Source: Megaustenia siamemsis (lineage: Eukaryota > Mollusca > Gastropoda > Stylommatophora > Ariophantidae). Taken from it: a stretch of DNA of 64,000 nucleotides. Every line of letters starts with the position of its first letter. Within the stretch, counting starts at the first letter, position 1. A model generated the notes under the pieces. That model worked only from the letters and a program-made list of their open reading frames with translations, was not told the DNA's origin and searched no databases. Positions 10,600 through 20,099 of this stretch are shown one piece after another. A program made the translations under genes and the position numbers. Location of the stretch: positions 19,009,549-19,073,548 of the forward strand of contig JAVIAB010000160.1 of NCBI GenBank assembly GCA_032433765.1, read 5' to 3'.

Positions 10600-11300
10600 A
10601 TATGTTATTGTTGTTATGAACCCAGAAGGCTGTGAGTTGACGCCCTTCGTCCCAATGCCATGTAAAGATATCTCCAGGTATTTATGAGTTCTCTAATTGT
10701 TTCGTGCACGGTGTTCTTGTTTCCATGAGATCTTTGATAAAGTAGGGTTGCTCTGAAGTCAATGAGCTTTGGACAGTCAAACAATTGATGTTCTCTGTTT
10801 CATGTGGGCGTTCATTGACTTGACATGCTGGAGTTTCATTTCGTTCTATTCTATTGGTGTGGTTGTTCTGTGGTACATGACCGGTTCTCAGTCTGAAAAT
10901 GGTGGTTTGGTCTTTTCACTTTAGGTTGTGAACATTTTTTTCTTTCGTTCGCCAACTTTTACCTCTGACGAAGTCCCTAGGGACTGGGAAGTGAATTCTG
11001 CGTGTTAATCCGTTTTTCCCTGGCAGCCGTGTGCACATGGGTCCCTCGCCGCACAGGCAGATAACTCCGTCTTCGGAGGTAGTCATATTTTTTTATGTGG
11101 ATGAGTAATTGACGTTTCAAGCCGGGCCTCGCTGCTGAGACCAGGGGTGGTTGCCGTAGAGAGAAATCATAAATAAAAATCCCAACTTAGGTTGTGAATA
11201 TTGTCCTGGTGGTTTGGCCAATACTATGGATATTGAAATCCGAAGGGCTGGGTATTTTTCATAAACACACCAAACTGTTGACGTCTTCAGCTGTTAGATA
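10600..11300 (-). pseudogene. LINE-f C-terminal region, split by SINE-B
   Basis: Minus-strand reading gives TTIFRLRTGHVPQNNH followed by a Cys/His-containing segment and LGRRAS near the end, finishing in an (AAC)n-type tail that appears here as TGTTATTGTTGTTATG. The RLRTGH-type block followed by Cys/His residues is the usual region downstream of RNase H in jockey/CR1/I-like LINEs. One of the expected cysteines is missing and frameshifts are present. The 3' tail is at the left. Confidence 0.72.
10933..11186 (-). repeat. SINE-B without tRNA head, in LINE-f
   Basis: Antisense SINE-B body from the CGTTCGCCAACTTTTACC tail to CATAAATAAAAATCCCAA. The roughly 75-bp tRNA-like head is missing. The duplication TTAGGTTGTGAA lies at 10921-10932 and 11187-11198, so the 5' truncation happened during insertion. 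Confidence 0.95.
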
Positions 11301-11714
11301 TAGACGGCTGACGTCATTTTACCCATAATCGCTCCTTCACGCAAAGTTGAAAACGTCACAACCTTTGGATAGCCCCCTCAGCGGGCAGGCATTCAATATA
11401 GGTGGCAATGGTTTGCCCCTGTCACGTATGTAAAACGTTCTCTCCCCGATGTTCCCATGGCCCATACATTTCGCTGATCTTCTCTACTGGTGGAGTTTAT
11501 GATTTGTTTGGCCTGTGTTTAATGAGATGTTGGTGCAGAGACAAACGCTGTAGTATCATATCGTACAGTGAAATCTAAAGCTTTTAAAAATAGCAATATA
11601 GTATAGCAGTATTATAGTATAGTAGTAATATAGTATTATAGTATTACAGTACAGTAGAATTATAGTATAGTAGTATTACAGTATAGTAGTATTATAGTAT
11701 AGTAGTATTACAGT

Positions 11715-11984
11715 ATTCCCCGTGTGCTCCCGGGGCCTCATTATGGGGGAGGTAAAGAATAGTGACACTGTGACCTTCCAGGCATGTCGTAAGAGGCGAC
11801 TAAGGAGGTTGATCGATGGCTTGACAAGCTGTCATTGTAAAAAGTATTGTTATGGAAACAGCGCCATAGATTTTAGAGCAGTGATCTCTGCAATATGTGC
11901 CATTTTGGCACGCAAGGTTTCTGTTTTTGAGATTGTGGTTCTGCCCTATGTGCTGTCTTCGGCTCGAAAGGACAATAGATAGAT
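11715..11984 (+). mobile_element. unnamed insertion with (GATA)n tail
   Basis: About 270 bp of complex sequence interrupts the AT array and ends in GATAGATAGATAG. It contains CATGTCGTAAGAGGCGACTA near its start. A simple-repeat 3' tail and abrupt edges inside a tandem array suggest a 5'-truncated LINE or SINE. I do not recognise its family and no second copy is in the window. An 86-codon open frame covers most of it but has no motif. Confidence 0.55.
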
Positions 11985-12302
11985 AGATAGTATTACAGTA
12001 TAGTAGTATTATAGTATAATAGTATTACAGTATAGTAGTATTATAGTATAGTAGTATTACAGTATAGTAGTATTACAGTACAGTAGTATTATAGTATAGT
12101 AGTATTATAGTATAGTAGTATTATAGTATAGTGATATTAAAGTATTACAGTATAGTAGTATTATAGTATAGTAGTATTATAGTATAGTAGTATTATAGTA
12201 TTGTAGTATTATAGTATTATAGTATAGAAGTATTATAGTATAGTAGTATAGCAGTTTTATAGTATAGTAGTCTTATAGTCTTATAGTATAGTAGTATTAT
12301 AG

Positions 12303-12676
12303 TGAAAGGACGATTAGAGGCCACAGACATGGGATTTCTCAAAAGAATGTTGAAAGTTCCCTGGACAGCTAACAAGAGCATTGAGGAAGTTCTCAAAGAG
12401 GCCAACACAAAAAGGGAGCTAATAAAAAACATCAGAAAGAAGCAATCAACATTTTTCGGGCACATCATGAGAAGAGGAAAGTTGGAATACTTGGTTACAA
12501 CTGGCAAAATAAAAGGAAAGAGAGATCGTGGACGACAAAGAAAGAAAATATTGGATAGCTTAGTGTCATGGCATGGAAAACTGTCAACAACAGAACTGAT
12601 ACGATGCACTGTAGATAGAAGATTGTGGAAGGACATGATCGCCTACGCCAACCTGTATGGCACATGATGATGATAA
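12303..12676 (+). pseudogene. LINE-a C-terminus, best-preserved 3' end
   Basis: About 121 uninterrupted codons decode in order to a GFLKRMLKVPW motif, KEANTKRELIKNIRKK, STFFGHIMRRGKLEY, the basic segment GKRDRGRQRKK, and RRLWKDMIAYAN. It ends in an ATGATGATGA tail. This is the C-terminal end of an RTE/BovB-like LINE polyprotein; endonuclease and catalytic RT are absent because of 5' truncation. It lacks any stop, so it is probably the youngest LINE-a copy here. Confidence 0.85.
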
Positions 12677-12773
12677 GTATTATAGTATTGTAGTATTATA
12701 GTATTATAGTATAGTAGCTTAATAGTATTATAGTATTGTATAGTAGTATTATAGTATAGTAGTATTATAGTAA

Positions 12774-13029
12774 GATAAAAAGTAAAGAGCCCCCGTCACG
12801 CCAAGTGGCGCAAAAGGAATATGGTGTTAGTGACCATAAATTTTACAGACCTTCAGCACATGATTTTTGGGGTAATGTGGTCGGTATTACGCCCGTGCCG
12901 CTTTACTTTCCCAGAAAAAATCCGGTACCCATTTAAGGCTGGGTGAACTCGGAAGCCGTTGGTTGGGATCGAACCCTACCTCTTGTCCTTTGTAGTCCAG
13001 TTCACTAACCACTGAGCTATCGCGGCTAC
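12774..13029 (-). repeat. SINE-A full length, in minisatellite
   Basis: Runs from AAAAAGTAAAGAGCCCCCG to the head GAGCTATCGCGGCT. Box B (complement of GGGATCGAACCC) is intact. It sits inside the AT array, so its duplication cannot be told from the repeats. Confidence 0.95.
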
Positions 13030-13269
13030 CAGTTTTATAGTATATTAGTATTATAGTATAGTAACATTATAGTATAGTAGTATTATAGTATATTAGTATT
13101 ATAGTATAGCAGTGTTATAGTTAGTCGTATAGTTATATTATAGTATAGTAGTATAGTAATATAGTAGTATTATAGTATAGTAGTATAGTAATATAGTAGT
13201 AGTATAGTAATATAGTAGTATTATAGTATAGTAGTATTATAGTATAGTAGTATTATATAAGTGTACAAT

Positions 13270-13534
13270 AGAGGAAGAAGAAATAGCCTTGTCACATCAC
13301 ATGGTGGCTTATAAGGAATATGGTATTAGTGCCCAAATATGTATTCTAAAAACAGACCTTCTATAATTTATATTCTGGGTACATGGTCAGTATTAAGCCA
13401 GTACCGTTTTACTTTTTCAGAAAAATGCAATACCCTCTGAAGGCTGAGTGAACCTGGAAGCTGTAGATAAGGATCGAACCGGTGCTCTCATCCTGAACAG
13501 TCCTGTTCGCAAACCACTGAGTCACCACGGCTCC
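13270..13534 (-). repeat. SINE-A, old diverged subfamily
   Basis: Same block order as SINE-A but with many changes (for example GGATCGAACCGGTGC at box B and GAGTCACCACGGCTCC at the head). It resembles the copy at 31050-31298 and may represent an older subfamily. Confidence 0.8.
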
Positions 13535-13559
13535 CTAGTATTGTAACGACGTACTTATA

Positions 13560-14120
13560 TTTACTAAACTCAATTATATTTTAAGGTCATTCACGATATC
13601 TACCCTTTCGTCCTAGTTGATCCGCCTTCGGCATGTTTTGATTTTTAATTAACAATCTAGTGGGGCATTTAATTTGGTTTCTTCAAATCCTTGACACCTG
13701 TTATGTCCCGTCTGATCGTAGCGGAACGATCTTTGAAGGAATGGGCACGTTGAATGATATGGTACTACTTTCAAAATGGCTGCAGCGTTTAGGAAGGTTA
13801 ATGTGAACTGTCTTGACAATAGAATCAGGCCTTACTTTCTTCCGTTTATGTTCTTTTTCCGGTTCGTAGAATAGAACGAAATGGTTGGGCGACTTGTTAT
13901 ATTCCTAGTGCTTATCGCTGTGTCGTGTATTTAAATGAAATGTCGTTTTCTTCGCCTGCCGTTTCCACCTTTCTGTGAGGTCTCTCCTTCGAACCCTTCA
14001 AAGAAGACCCGAGAGATAGCTAGTTCGTTCGGGCAAAGCACTACCTCCATATTATTTGTTTGTAACCCAATGCTGTAAGTCATGAGGACACATGCGTGAA
14101 AGACAACGCCAATGATAGCA
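13560..14120. other. unassigned stretch
   Basis: No element or gene recognised. A minus-strand open frame of about 130 codons at 13931-14323 runs into a SINE and shows no motif. Confidence 0.3.
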
Positions 14121-14127
14121 ACATTTG

Positions 14128-14571
14128 TAGGTTGCTTAGTTGGCTGTGTACTGTAGTGCAAAGTCTGGTGCTGTACCGAACGAGAAGCACGGGTTCGATA
14201 ACTCTTCGGACTGTCTTTGTGATTTTTTTGTCTCTTGTTGGTTATTTGCGAATTGTTCCCGAGTGTTGTAAACATTTGGGAGCCGCGATAGCTCAGGTTA
14301 GTGAACTGGACTACAAAGGACAAGAGGTAGGATTCGATCCCAACCGACAGCTTCCGGGTTCACCCAGCTTTTAATGGGCACCGGATTTTTTTCTGGGAAA
14401 GTAAAGCGGCACGGGCATAAAACTGACTACATTACCCCTAAAATCATGTGCTGAAGGTCTGTAAAATATTTGGCCACTAACACCATATTCCCTATACGCC
14501 ACTTGGCCTGACGGGGGCACTTTACTACTTTCTACTTTGTAAACATTACCTCTTCCTCTGAAATGATTTGT
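14128..14571 (+). repeat. SINE-C, old copy, split by SINE-A
   Basis: Head with GCTTAGTTGGCTG and box B CGGGTTCGATAAC, then TGTTGGTTATTTGCG and GTGTTGTAAACATT, continuing after the inserted SINE-A as ACCTCTTCCTCTGAAATGA. The same order is seen in both arms of the fold-back at 31369-31716. Confidence 0.8.
14277..14536 (+). repeat. SINE-A inserted in SINE-C
   Basis: Complete copy from GGGAGCCGCGATAGCTCAG (two bases lost in GTGG) to GGCACTTTACTACTTTC. Perfect 11-bp duplication TTGTAAACATT at 14266-14276 and 14537-14547. Confidence 0.97.
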
Positions 14572-14669
14572 TAAGCAAACAATAGTGTGAGCTACATCCT
14601 CTTTAGGCTACCAACCTACTGACTAACCATGAATGCTTGCTACCAACTGTCTGTCAAGACGTTAAAGGC

Positions 14670-14686
14670 TCATATATATATATATG

Positions 14687-14736
<50 letters not shown>

Positions 14737-14741
14737 CATAT
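14670..14741. repeat. (TA)n microsatellite
   Basis: About 70 bp of TA with a few TG interruptions. Confidence 0.95.
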
Positions 14742-14820
14742 GGCTTAACACGCGGGAAGAACCTTAGCTCTCTATTGTCATTTATAACCTGTCCTGTTAT
14801 TTCATGAATAAGACATTTTT

Positions 14821-15095
14821 TCACCCTTTTTTTTCGTTCGCCAGCTTTGACCTCTGACGAAGTCCCTAGAGATTAGGAACTGAATTTTGCGTGTTAATCC
14901 ATTTTTCCTTGTCAGCCCTTTGCACAGGGGTCCCTCGCCGCACAGGCATATAACTCCATCTTCGGAGGTTCTCATATTTTTTTCCGTCGATGAGTAATTG
15001 ACGTTTCAAGCCGGGCCTCGCTGCTGAGACCAAGGGTGGTTGCCGCAGAGAGAAATCATAAATAAAAACCCCAAATGGTGCAGCCGGGATTTCTT
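14821..15095 (-). repeat. SINE-B, head mostly lost
   Basis: Antisense body from CGTTCGCCAGCTTTGACC to GGTGCAGCCGGGATTT. Only the last few bases of the tRNA-like head remain. Confidence 0.92.
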
Positions 15096-15127
15096 ATGAA
15101 GAAGAAATGAAACAAACTGGTATAGTT

Positions 15128-15260
15128 GAAGCTTTACGTAATAAACGGACGACACAAATCTGAACGACGTTTCGGCTCAATAGGCCTTCAGCAGGAACAA
15201 ACTCCAAGTTGTGTTGTCCATTTAGTACGTAAAGCTTTACCCACATCTTTTTTCCATTTC
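15128..15260. repeat. Penelope-like terminal palindrome
   Basis: Two inverted arms (GAAGCTTTACGTA... at 15128-15157 and its near complement at 15209-15239, both also containing GGAC and ACACAA) enclose a hammerhead-like core. Downstream CTTTACAGC-type sequence is shared with 28870 and 34100. Penelope-like elements are known to carry hammerhead motifs in their terminal repeats, which suggests the family. Assignment is by resemblance only. Confidence 0.5.
15161..15195 (-). ncRNA. hammerhead-ribozyme-like core, probably inactive
   Basis: On the minus strand the order is CTGCTGA, a short stem-loop AGGCCTATTGAGCC, then GAAAC and GTC. The hammerhead consensus is CUGAUGA, stem II, GAAA, stem III. 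Here the A of CUGAUGA is C, a change at a core position that would be expected to reduce or abolish self-cleavage. Stem II (GGC/GCC) is intact. Confidence 0.45.
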
Positions 15261-15282
15261 TCCTTTACAGCCCGCTTTACTG

Positions 15283-15385
15283 CAGCTTTACAACCAGCTT
15301 TACTGCAGCTTTACAGCCAGCTTTACTACAGCTTTACAACCAGTTTTACTGCAGCTTTACAACCAGCTTTACTGCAGCTTCGCAT
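15283..15385. repeat. 23-24 bp repeat, about 4 copies
   Basis: Units of CAGCTTTACAACCAGCTTTA type, shared in part with the Penelope-like tails at 28930 and 34170. It is probably a local expansion of that tail. Confidence 0.9.
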
Positions 15386-15389
15386 TTGT

Positions 15390-16120
15390 ATACATTCCTT
15401 TGCCTTGATCTCATTCATGATGACTTTTAAATCATAGACTTTGTGACACTCTACTATCAAAACACTATACAACATTAGTAAGGTCGACTTCTATTCTTCT
15501 TGCACCACACCGTTCATTCTCTTCACTTACCAGACACTGAACCAGCCTACAGAACAAAAACCCCTTCTGTGATATCTCCCCTCGATTCCTCCTCGCATTT
15601 TGAAAACCTTCCTATACGTGAGATTCTTCCCTTTACCGAATTGTTAAATACTCCTTGCCCCTAACCTGACATTTGAAGACAAAAGACACAGTCTGGCAAT
15701 TACTGACATATTGTCGACACATCTTCCATCTCGTATCTCAAATGTTTGTTTTCAATGGAAAGGTTTCAACTCTCTTGTGGACTACTCATTCATTTTTCTA
15801 GTTTTCCTTTTTCTCTTTAAACAAAAAAAAATAAATAAAAAATGATGAATTCTGTCGCACTTTCAATTAATTTCTTTCTTTTTTCTTTTTTAAAAATGCA
15901 ATCAGGTTTACATTTTCATGTAATTGTATTAATTTATTATTATTATTTTTTTAAAATCGTGTCTTATTTACATCACTGACAATCGTTGCTGACGATTAAT
16001 TTATTTTCAACCTCACCTGTTCAACTATTTGTTTTTCGGTTGATAAATATTTACGTGAATGATGATACAACGATTCAACACTTCAAACTGGAACGGAATC
16101 TCCCGCCTAAACGACCAGTC
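15390..16120. other. AT-rich stretch, nothing recognised
   Basis: Oligo-A and oligo-T runs but no element edges or reading frame of note. Confidence 0.35.
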
Positions 16121-16124
16121 AATC

Positions 16125-16333
16125 AATAAAGCACCTCTGACGCAGTCTCTAGAGAATAGGGACAGAATTTTGCGTGTCAATCTTTTTTTTCCCTGGTAGC
16201 CGCGTGCACAGGGGTCCCTCGCCGCACATGCAGATAACTCCGTCTTCGGAGATATTAATATTTTTCCGTCTATGAGTAATTGCAGTTTCAAGCCGGGATT
16301 TGAACCCACGACCTCACTGTCTCGAGAGACCCC
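16125..16333 (-). repeat. SINE-B with internal deletion
   Basis: Contains the 3' body and the tRNA-like head but lacks about 75 bp between them. The junction reads CAAGCCGGGATTTGAACCC, joining the two AGCCGGG heptamers that occur separately in full copies. It ends in a poly-C run. Confidence 0.92.
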
Positions 16334-16870
16334 CCCCCCACCAAGTAATCGATTAATCAATAAATAAACTATTCTATGAATGTATAAATCAACTGATAAC
16401 TTAAGGCAAGCTGCAATCAATCAATCAATCAGCCAATCAATCAATTACAAAGTAACAGTTAATATAAAAAAAAAAATCACATAATTAATTAAGCAGTTTG
16501 TGAACCTACTTATCCATACATCTATAATTTAATTTGTATATCTCCCTCCATTTATAAATACAAAAACAAATACACGATATTCAATTAATTTGTCAACTGA
16601 AAGGATGGGAGATAAATAAAACATACTGAATACAGTGAAATACAAGTAGCAAAATATAACAGGAAGAGCAAAAGCAATAAAGAAACACAAGAGTTACAAT
16701 CAAACAGCGAAACGTCTCAAATATGTGACCACTGGTATCACAATAACACTAGTTCCAGATATATACAAAGAAGAATACATAATAAATGGATTATAACTAA
16801 AGATCTACAATAAATCAACATGTAGACATATTTATGGCAGAAGATTATCTGCAATAGAAGAATATGTAAA
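16334..16870. other. AT-rich stretch with AATC repeats
   Basis: Short CAATCAAT repeats near 16415-16445, otherwise no feature recognised. Confidence 0.35.
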
Positions 16871-16885
16871 CATATTTATGAAACA

Positions 16886-17113
16886 TCATCATCATCATGT
16901 GCCATACCGGTTGGCGTAGGTGATCATGTCCCTCCACAATCTTCTATCTACAGCGCATCGTATCAGTTCTGTTGTTGAATGTTTTCCATGCCATGACACC
17001 AAGCTATCCAGTATTTTCTCTCTTTGTCGTCCGCGATATCTCTTTCCTTGTATTTTGCCAGTTGTAACCAAGTATTCCAACTTTCCTCTTCTCATGATGT
17101 GCCCGAAAAATGT
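16886..17113 (-). pseudogene. LINE-a 3' end with target-site duplication
   Basis: Minus-strand reading is open for about 70 codons: FFGHIMRRGKLEY, GKRYRGRQREK and RRLWRDMITYAN, ending in an (ATG)n tail that shows at the left as TCATCATCATC. The duplication TTTATGAAACA flanks it at 16875-16885 and 17114-17124. It is a very short insertion of about 228 bp, cut at the FFGHIM block. Confidence 0.93.
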
Positions 17114-17286
17114 TTTATGAAACAAAGATATAATAAAATTGGACAGAGAAGGTGATTTACGATAGAAATAGATTTATAACAGAGAAATGCATAAACAGTA
17201 AGATAGAAAAACACACAAATGAAGCACAAAGAAGATTTCATATATAAATGTTATCACAATTGAGGTAAACAGAGAAAAAAAACAAT

Positions 17287-17480
17287 ATAACGAATTCATA
17301 TCGCTAAATAAGAATTCCAAATTTCCTTTGATATCAAGTAAAGACACAGTAAACAAGGGGCGTCTAACGACTAACATGTACACCTGTCCTTCAAGGTAAG
17401 GGACAGCTATATTGCTTTGATCTCCATCGAAAAACACCGCCTCGGCCACATATCTACCATTCGCATTTCCAAGTTTCTAC
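17287..17480 (-). pseudogene. possible LTR-retroelement protease relic
   Basis: The minus-strand frame contains PYLEGQVYMLVVRRPLF followed by SLLDIKGN. The spacing (Y-x-x-G-x-V, then P-L, then a G-N turn) resembles the segment after the aspartic protease in Gypsy-type polyproteins of invertebrates. No catalytic DTG and no neighbouring gag or RT are visible, so this is weak. Confidence 0.2.
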
Positions 17481-17699
17481 ATTAAAACAACAAACAACTG
17501 GGATTGTAATGTGATCTTATGCACATGTGTTTGTTCTACGACATACAGGCAATATAGTTGACCCAACAACGAAAATGGGTACATGACTCATAGAGAAGGT
17601 GATAATACATCAGAGGAAGATCATACCGTCCAAATAACAAACTATGGTAGTTTGAGAAAGTAATGACACAGACAAGCAAATTACTCATTTACCATTATC

Positions 17700-18990
17700 A
17701 TTGAGTGCCGTCTCCGCATCGAAGGTTGGCTACAATGGAACGCATTCCGGTCTGCTTCTTGTGTTGATGGTTTCAGGTTGTCATAGGCTGACTTGTCCAT
17801 CTTTTGATGTTACTTGTCCATATTAGTCTTGGTCTTCATTTGCCTTATTTACCTTGGATTTTCCCCTGCAAGATTACTTTTAGTAGGCTGTTGTGACTTT
17901 TAACATGGCCCAAAAATCGCATTTGTCTTGTTTGAATTGTGTTTTGTAGTTCTCTTTAAATTTTTGTTTGTTTTAAAACTTCTTCATTTGTTTTCGTTGC
18001 TTTCCATCCAAATCTACCTATTCTTCTATATATCCATATTTCAACGGCTTCAATTCTCTGTTTTGTTTTCTTGTCAATGTGGATTTATAGAAGAATAGGT
18101 AGAATTGGATGGAAGGAAAAGGTAACAAACGATGAAGTTTTAAAACAATTGAAAATAAAAAGAGAACTACTAAATACAATTAAGACAAGACAAATGAAAT
18201 TTTTGGGGCATGTTAAAAGACACAACAGCCTACTAAAATTAATATTGGAAGGGAAAATACAAGGTAAAAGATGCAGAGGCAGACCAAGACTAACATGGAC
18301 GAGTAACATCAAAAGATGGACAAGTCAATCTATGACAGCCTGCACCATCAAAGCAAGAAACAGAGTAGAATGGCGATCCATGGTAGCCAACCTTCGTTGC
18401 GGAGAAGGCACTCAATGATTATGATGTTTTCTTGTCTAATGTCCGTGTTTCTTAACCATACAAGAATGTTGAGAAAACTTAACATTTTGCAATTCTTAGT
18501 TCTGGCCCTGCTGTTGTTTGCTTTGATGTTAGTATATTTTTTCATGACATTAAAATTGCTTTTTGTGATTCCTGTTCTTTTGTTTATTTCAGTTGTACAT
18601 TTTCCATCACTGGTTATAGTATGTCCAAGATAGTTGTAGTTCTGAACTGTCTCCAGGTCTATTCCTTTAATTTTGATATCCACTTGCGGGTTTTGAGTAT
18701 ATCTTTGCTTATGATAATGTTTTAGTCATGTAAATATTCATGTCTAATCTACATTTTTTGCTTGTCATGTTTATTTCATTATGTAATTGTTGCAGATTTT
18801 TAGGTTTTTCTGCTAGTAGTACAGTATCATCAGCATATATTAGGTTATTGATTACCTTTCCATTAATGTTTAGGCCTGGCATCTCTGAGATGTTTATAAA
18901 GATTTGCTCAGTGTATAGATTGACAAGCTTGGTGATAGTATGAATCCTTGTCTTACAGTTATAGCAAATATTAGAAGCAAACCGATAATT
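17700..18990 (-). pseudogene. LINE-b relic with RT YADD box
   Basis: An old antisense LINE-b copy, read from right to left. It has a RQG-x-x-LSP-like segment near 18945, NLIYADDTVLLAE at about 18800-18845 (YADD is the catalytic aspartate pair of the reverse transcriptase palm), an ETVQNYNYLGHTIT thumb block near 18640, then after an interruption by the inserted copy, RRIGR, KQLK, FLGHVK-like and the basic C-terminus to 17700. This order is that of RTE/BovB-like LINEs. Frameshifts and stops are abundant. It is the only place in the window where the catalytic motif is seen. Confidence 0.85.
18076..18425 (+). pseudogene. LINE-b inserted in opposite LINE-b copy
   Basis: An open frame of about 115 codons: WIYRRIGRIGWKEK, DEVLKQLKIKRELLN, MKFLGHVKRHNSLLK, GKIQGKRCRGRPRLTW, TSNIKRWTSQSMTACTIKA and RNRVEWRSMVANLRCGEG, ending in ATGATTATGAT. 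An 11-bp duplication GTTTTCTTGTC at 18065-18075 and 18426-18436 marks insertion into the antisense copy. It has no internal stop, so it is younger than its host. Confidence 0.95.
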
Positions 18991-18997
18991 TTCGTTT

Positions 18998-18998
18998 C

Positions 18999-19060
<62 letters not shown>
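18998..19060. repeat. (TA)n microsatellite
   Basis: About 60 bp of pure TA adjoining the LINE-a2 copy on its left. Confidence 0.97.
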
Positions 19061-19061
<1 letters not shown>

Positions 19062-19069
19062 GTTAACAT

Positions 19070-19487
19070 ATATGTTATGTAGAGCCAGTCTCAACATATG
19101 GATGTGAATAATGGACAACAAACAAGTAAATCACTGGAGTCAGTAGAAATGTGGTTTTACAGAAGAATGTTGAGAATACCATGGACGGCTAAGAAGAGTA
19201 ATGAAAATGTTCTAAAAGAGGTCAAAGCAAAAGAGAGCTAATTTCCAATATTAGGAAGAAACAATCATCATTTTTAACCATGTAATGAGAAGAGAACAAC
19301 TGGAATATATTGTAACAACTGGAAAAATTGAGGGACGAAGAGATAGAGGGAAGCAAAGAGAGAAAATACCAGACAGCTTAAGAGATTCGCTTGGCAGAAG
19401 GTCAACAACAGAAATGATAAATAACTGTCGAGATCGAAAGTTGTGGAGAGACATGATCACTTACGCCAGTAGGCCCAGTACTTGATA
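19070..19487 (+). pseudogene. LINE-a2 3' end
   Basis: Decodes with one frameshift near 19235 to VEMWFYRRMLRIPW, EVKAKRE-like, FNHVMRREQLEYIVTTGKIE, RDRGKQREK and RKLWRDMITYAS, ending near a GATAATGATA tail. It is a relative of LINE-a distinguished by REQLEY in place of GKLEY. (TA)n runs lie on both sides. Confidence 0.82.
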
Positions 19488-19488
19488 A

Positions 19489-19555
<67 letters not shown>
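19488..19555. repeat. (TA)n microsatellite
   Basis: About 66 bp of TA directly following the LINE-a2 tail. It may have grown from that tail or from a split pre-existing TA tract. Confidence 0.96.
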
Positions 19556-19557
<2 letters not shown>

Positions 19558-20095
19558 GTCGTATATACATGACTGATGCTTTCTAATTTTCTGACTTATT
19601 TCCCCTGCATTTGGTTCCTTACTTTGGCAATGCTTTTACTGTATTATTTGTTATGGATAGCATGGCCTATTGCGTCTTGACAGACGGTTAGCAAGTAATT
19701 ATGGTTTGTCTGTAGTTTACTACTATATTTATGTCTTTTTCTGGATGCCGGTTTGATGAAAAGCTTTTCTCGGGACTTTCTTTCTTTTCTTCCTCATATA
19801 CCTCCTGGGGTAGAGGAGAGATATGGTTCGCGGTTTTTGCTGCTCTATTGACCTCATCTGCTGTTAAGCCTCCAAGTGTATCCTTTATCCACCTCTATTC
19901 TTGGTCAGCCTCTTGGTCTTGTGCGCTCGTATCGTTTGTTTGTGAGCAGTTGTATTAGATTAAGTTTCTTTATGTCTTATCACATAACAGCCTCGTTACT
20001 GAATATGCAGCAAATATATATGTCAATATGATCACGATAGTTGATGCGATTCTGACATAGTGCTTACTATTTGTTCATATATGACCCGTTCGGAT
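19556..20095. other. unassigned stretch
   Basis: No element or gene recognised. Confidence 0.3.
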
Positions 20096-20099
20096 TCTT

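Larger units (their letters stand above)
11590..13262. repeat. AT-rich 16-19 bp minisatellite cut by insertions
   Basis: Irregular units of the type TATAGTAGTATTATAG and TATAGTAGTATTACAG. Three blocks of foreign sequence interrupt it (11715-11984, 12303-12676, 12774-13029), and the array resumes after each one. Confidence 0.95.

Noticed and set aside
15283..15385. Separate satellite family
   Set aside because: The unit is made of the same CTTTACAGC phrases found in the Penelope-like tails, so it is a local expansion.
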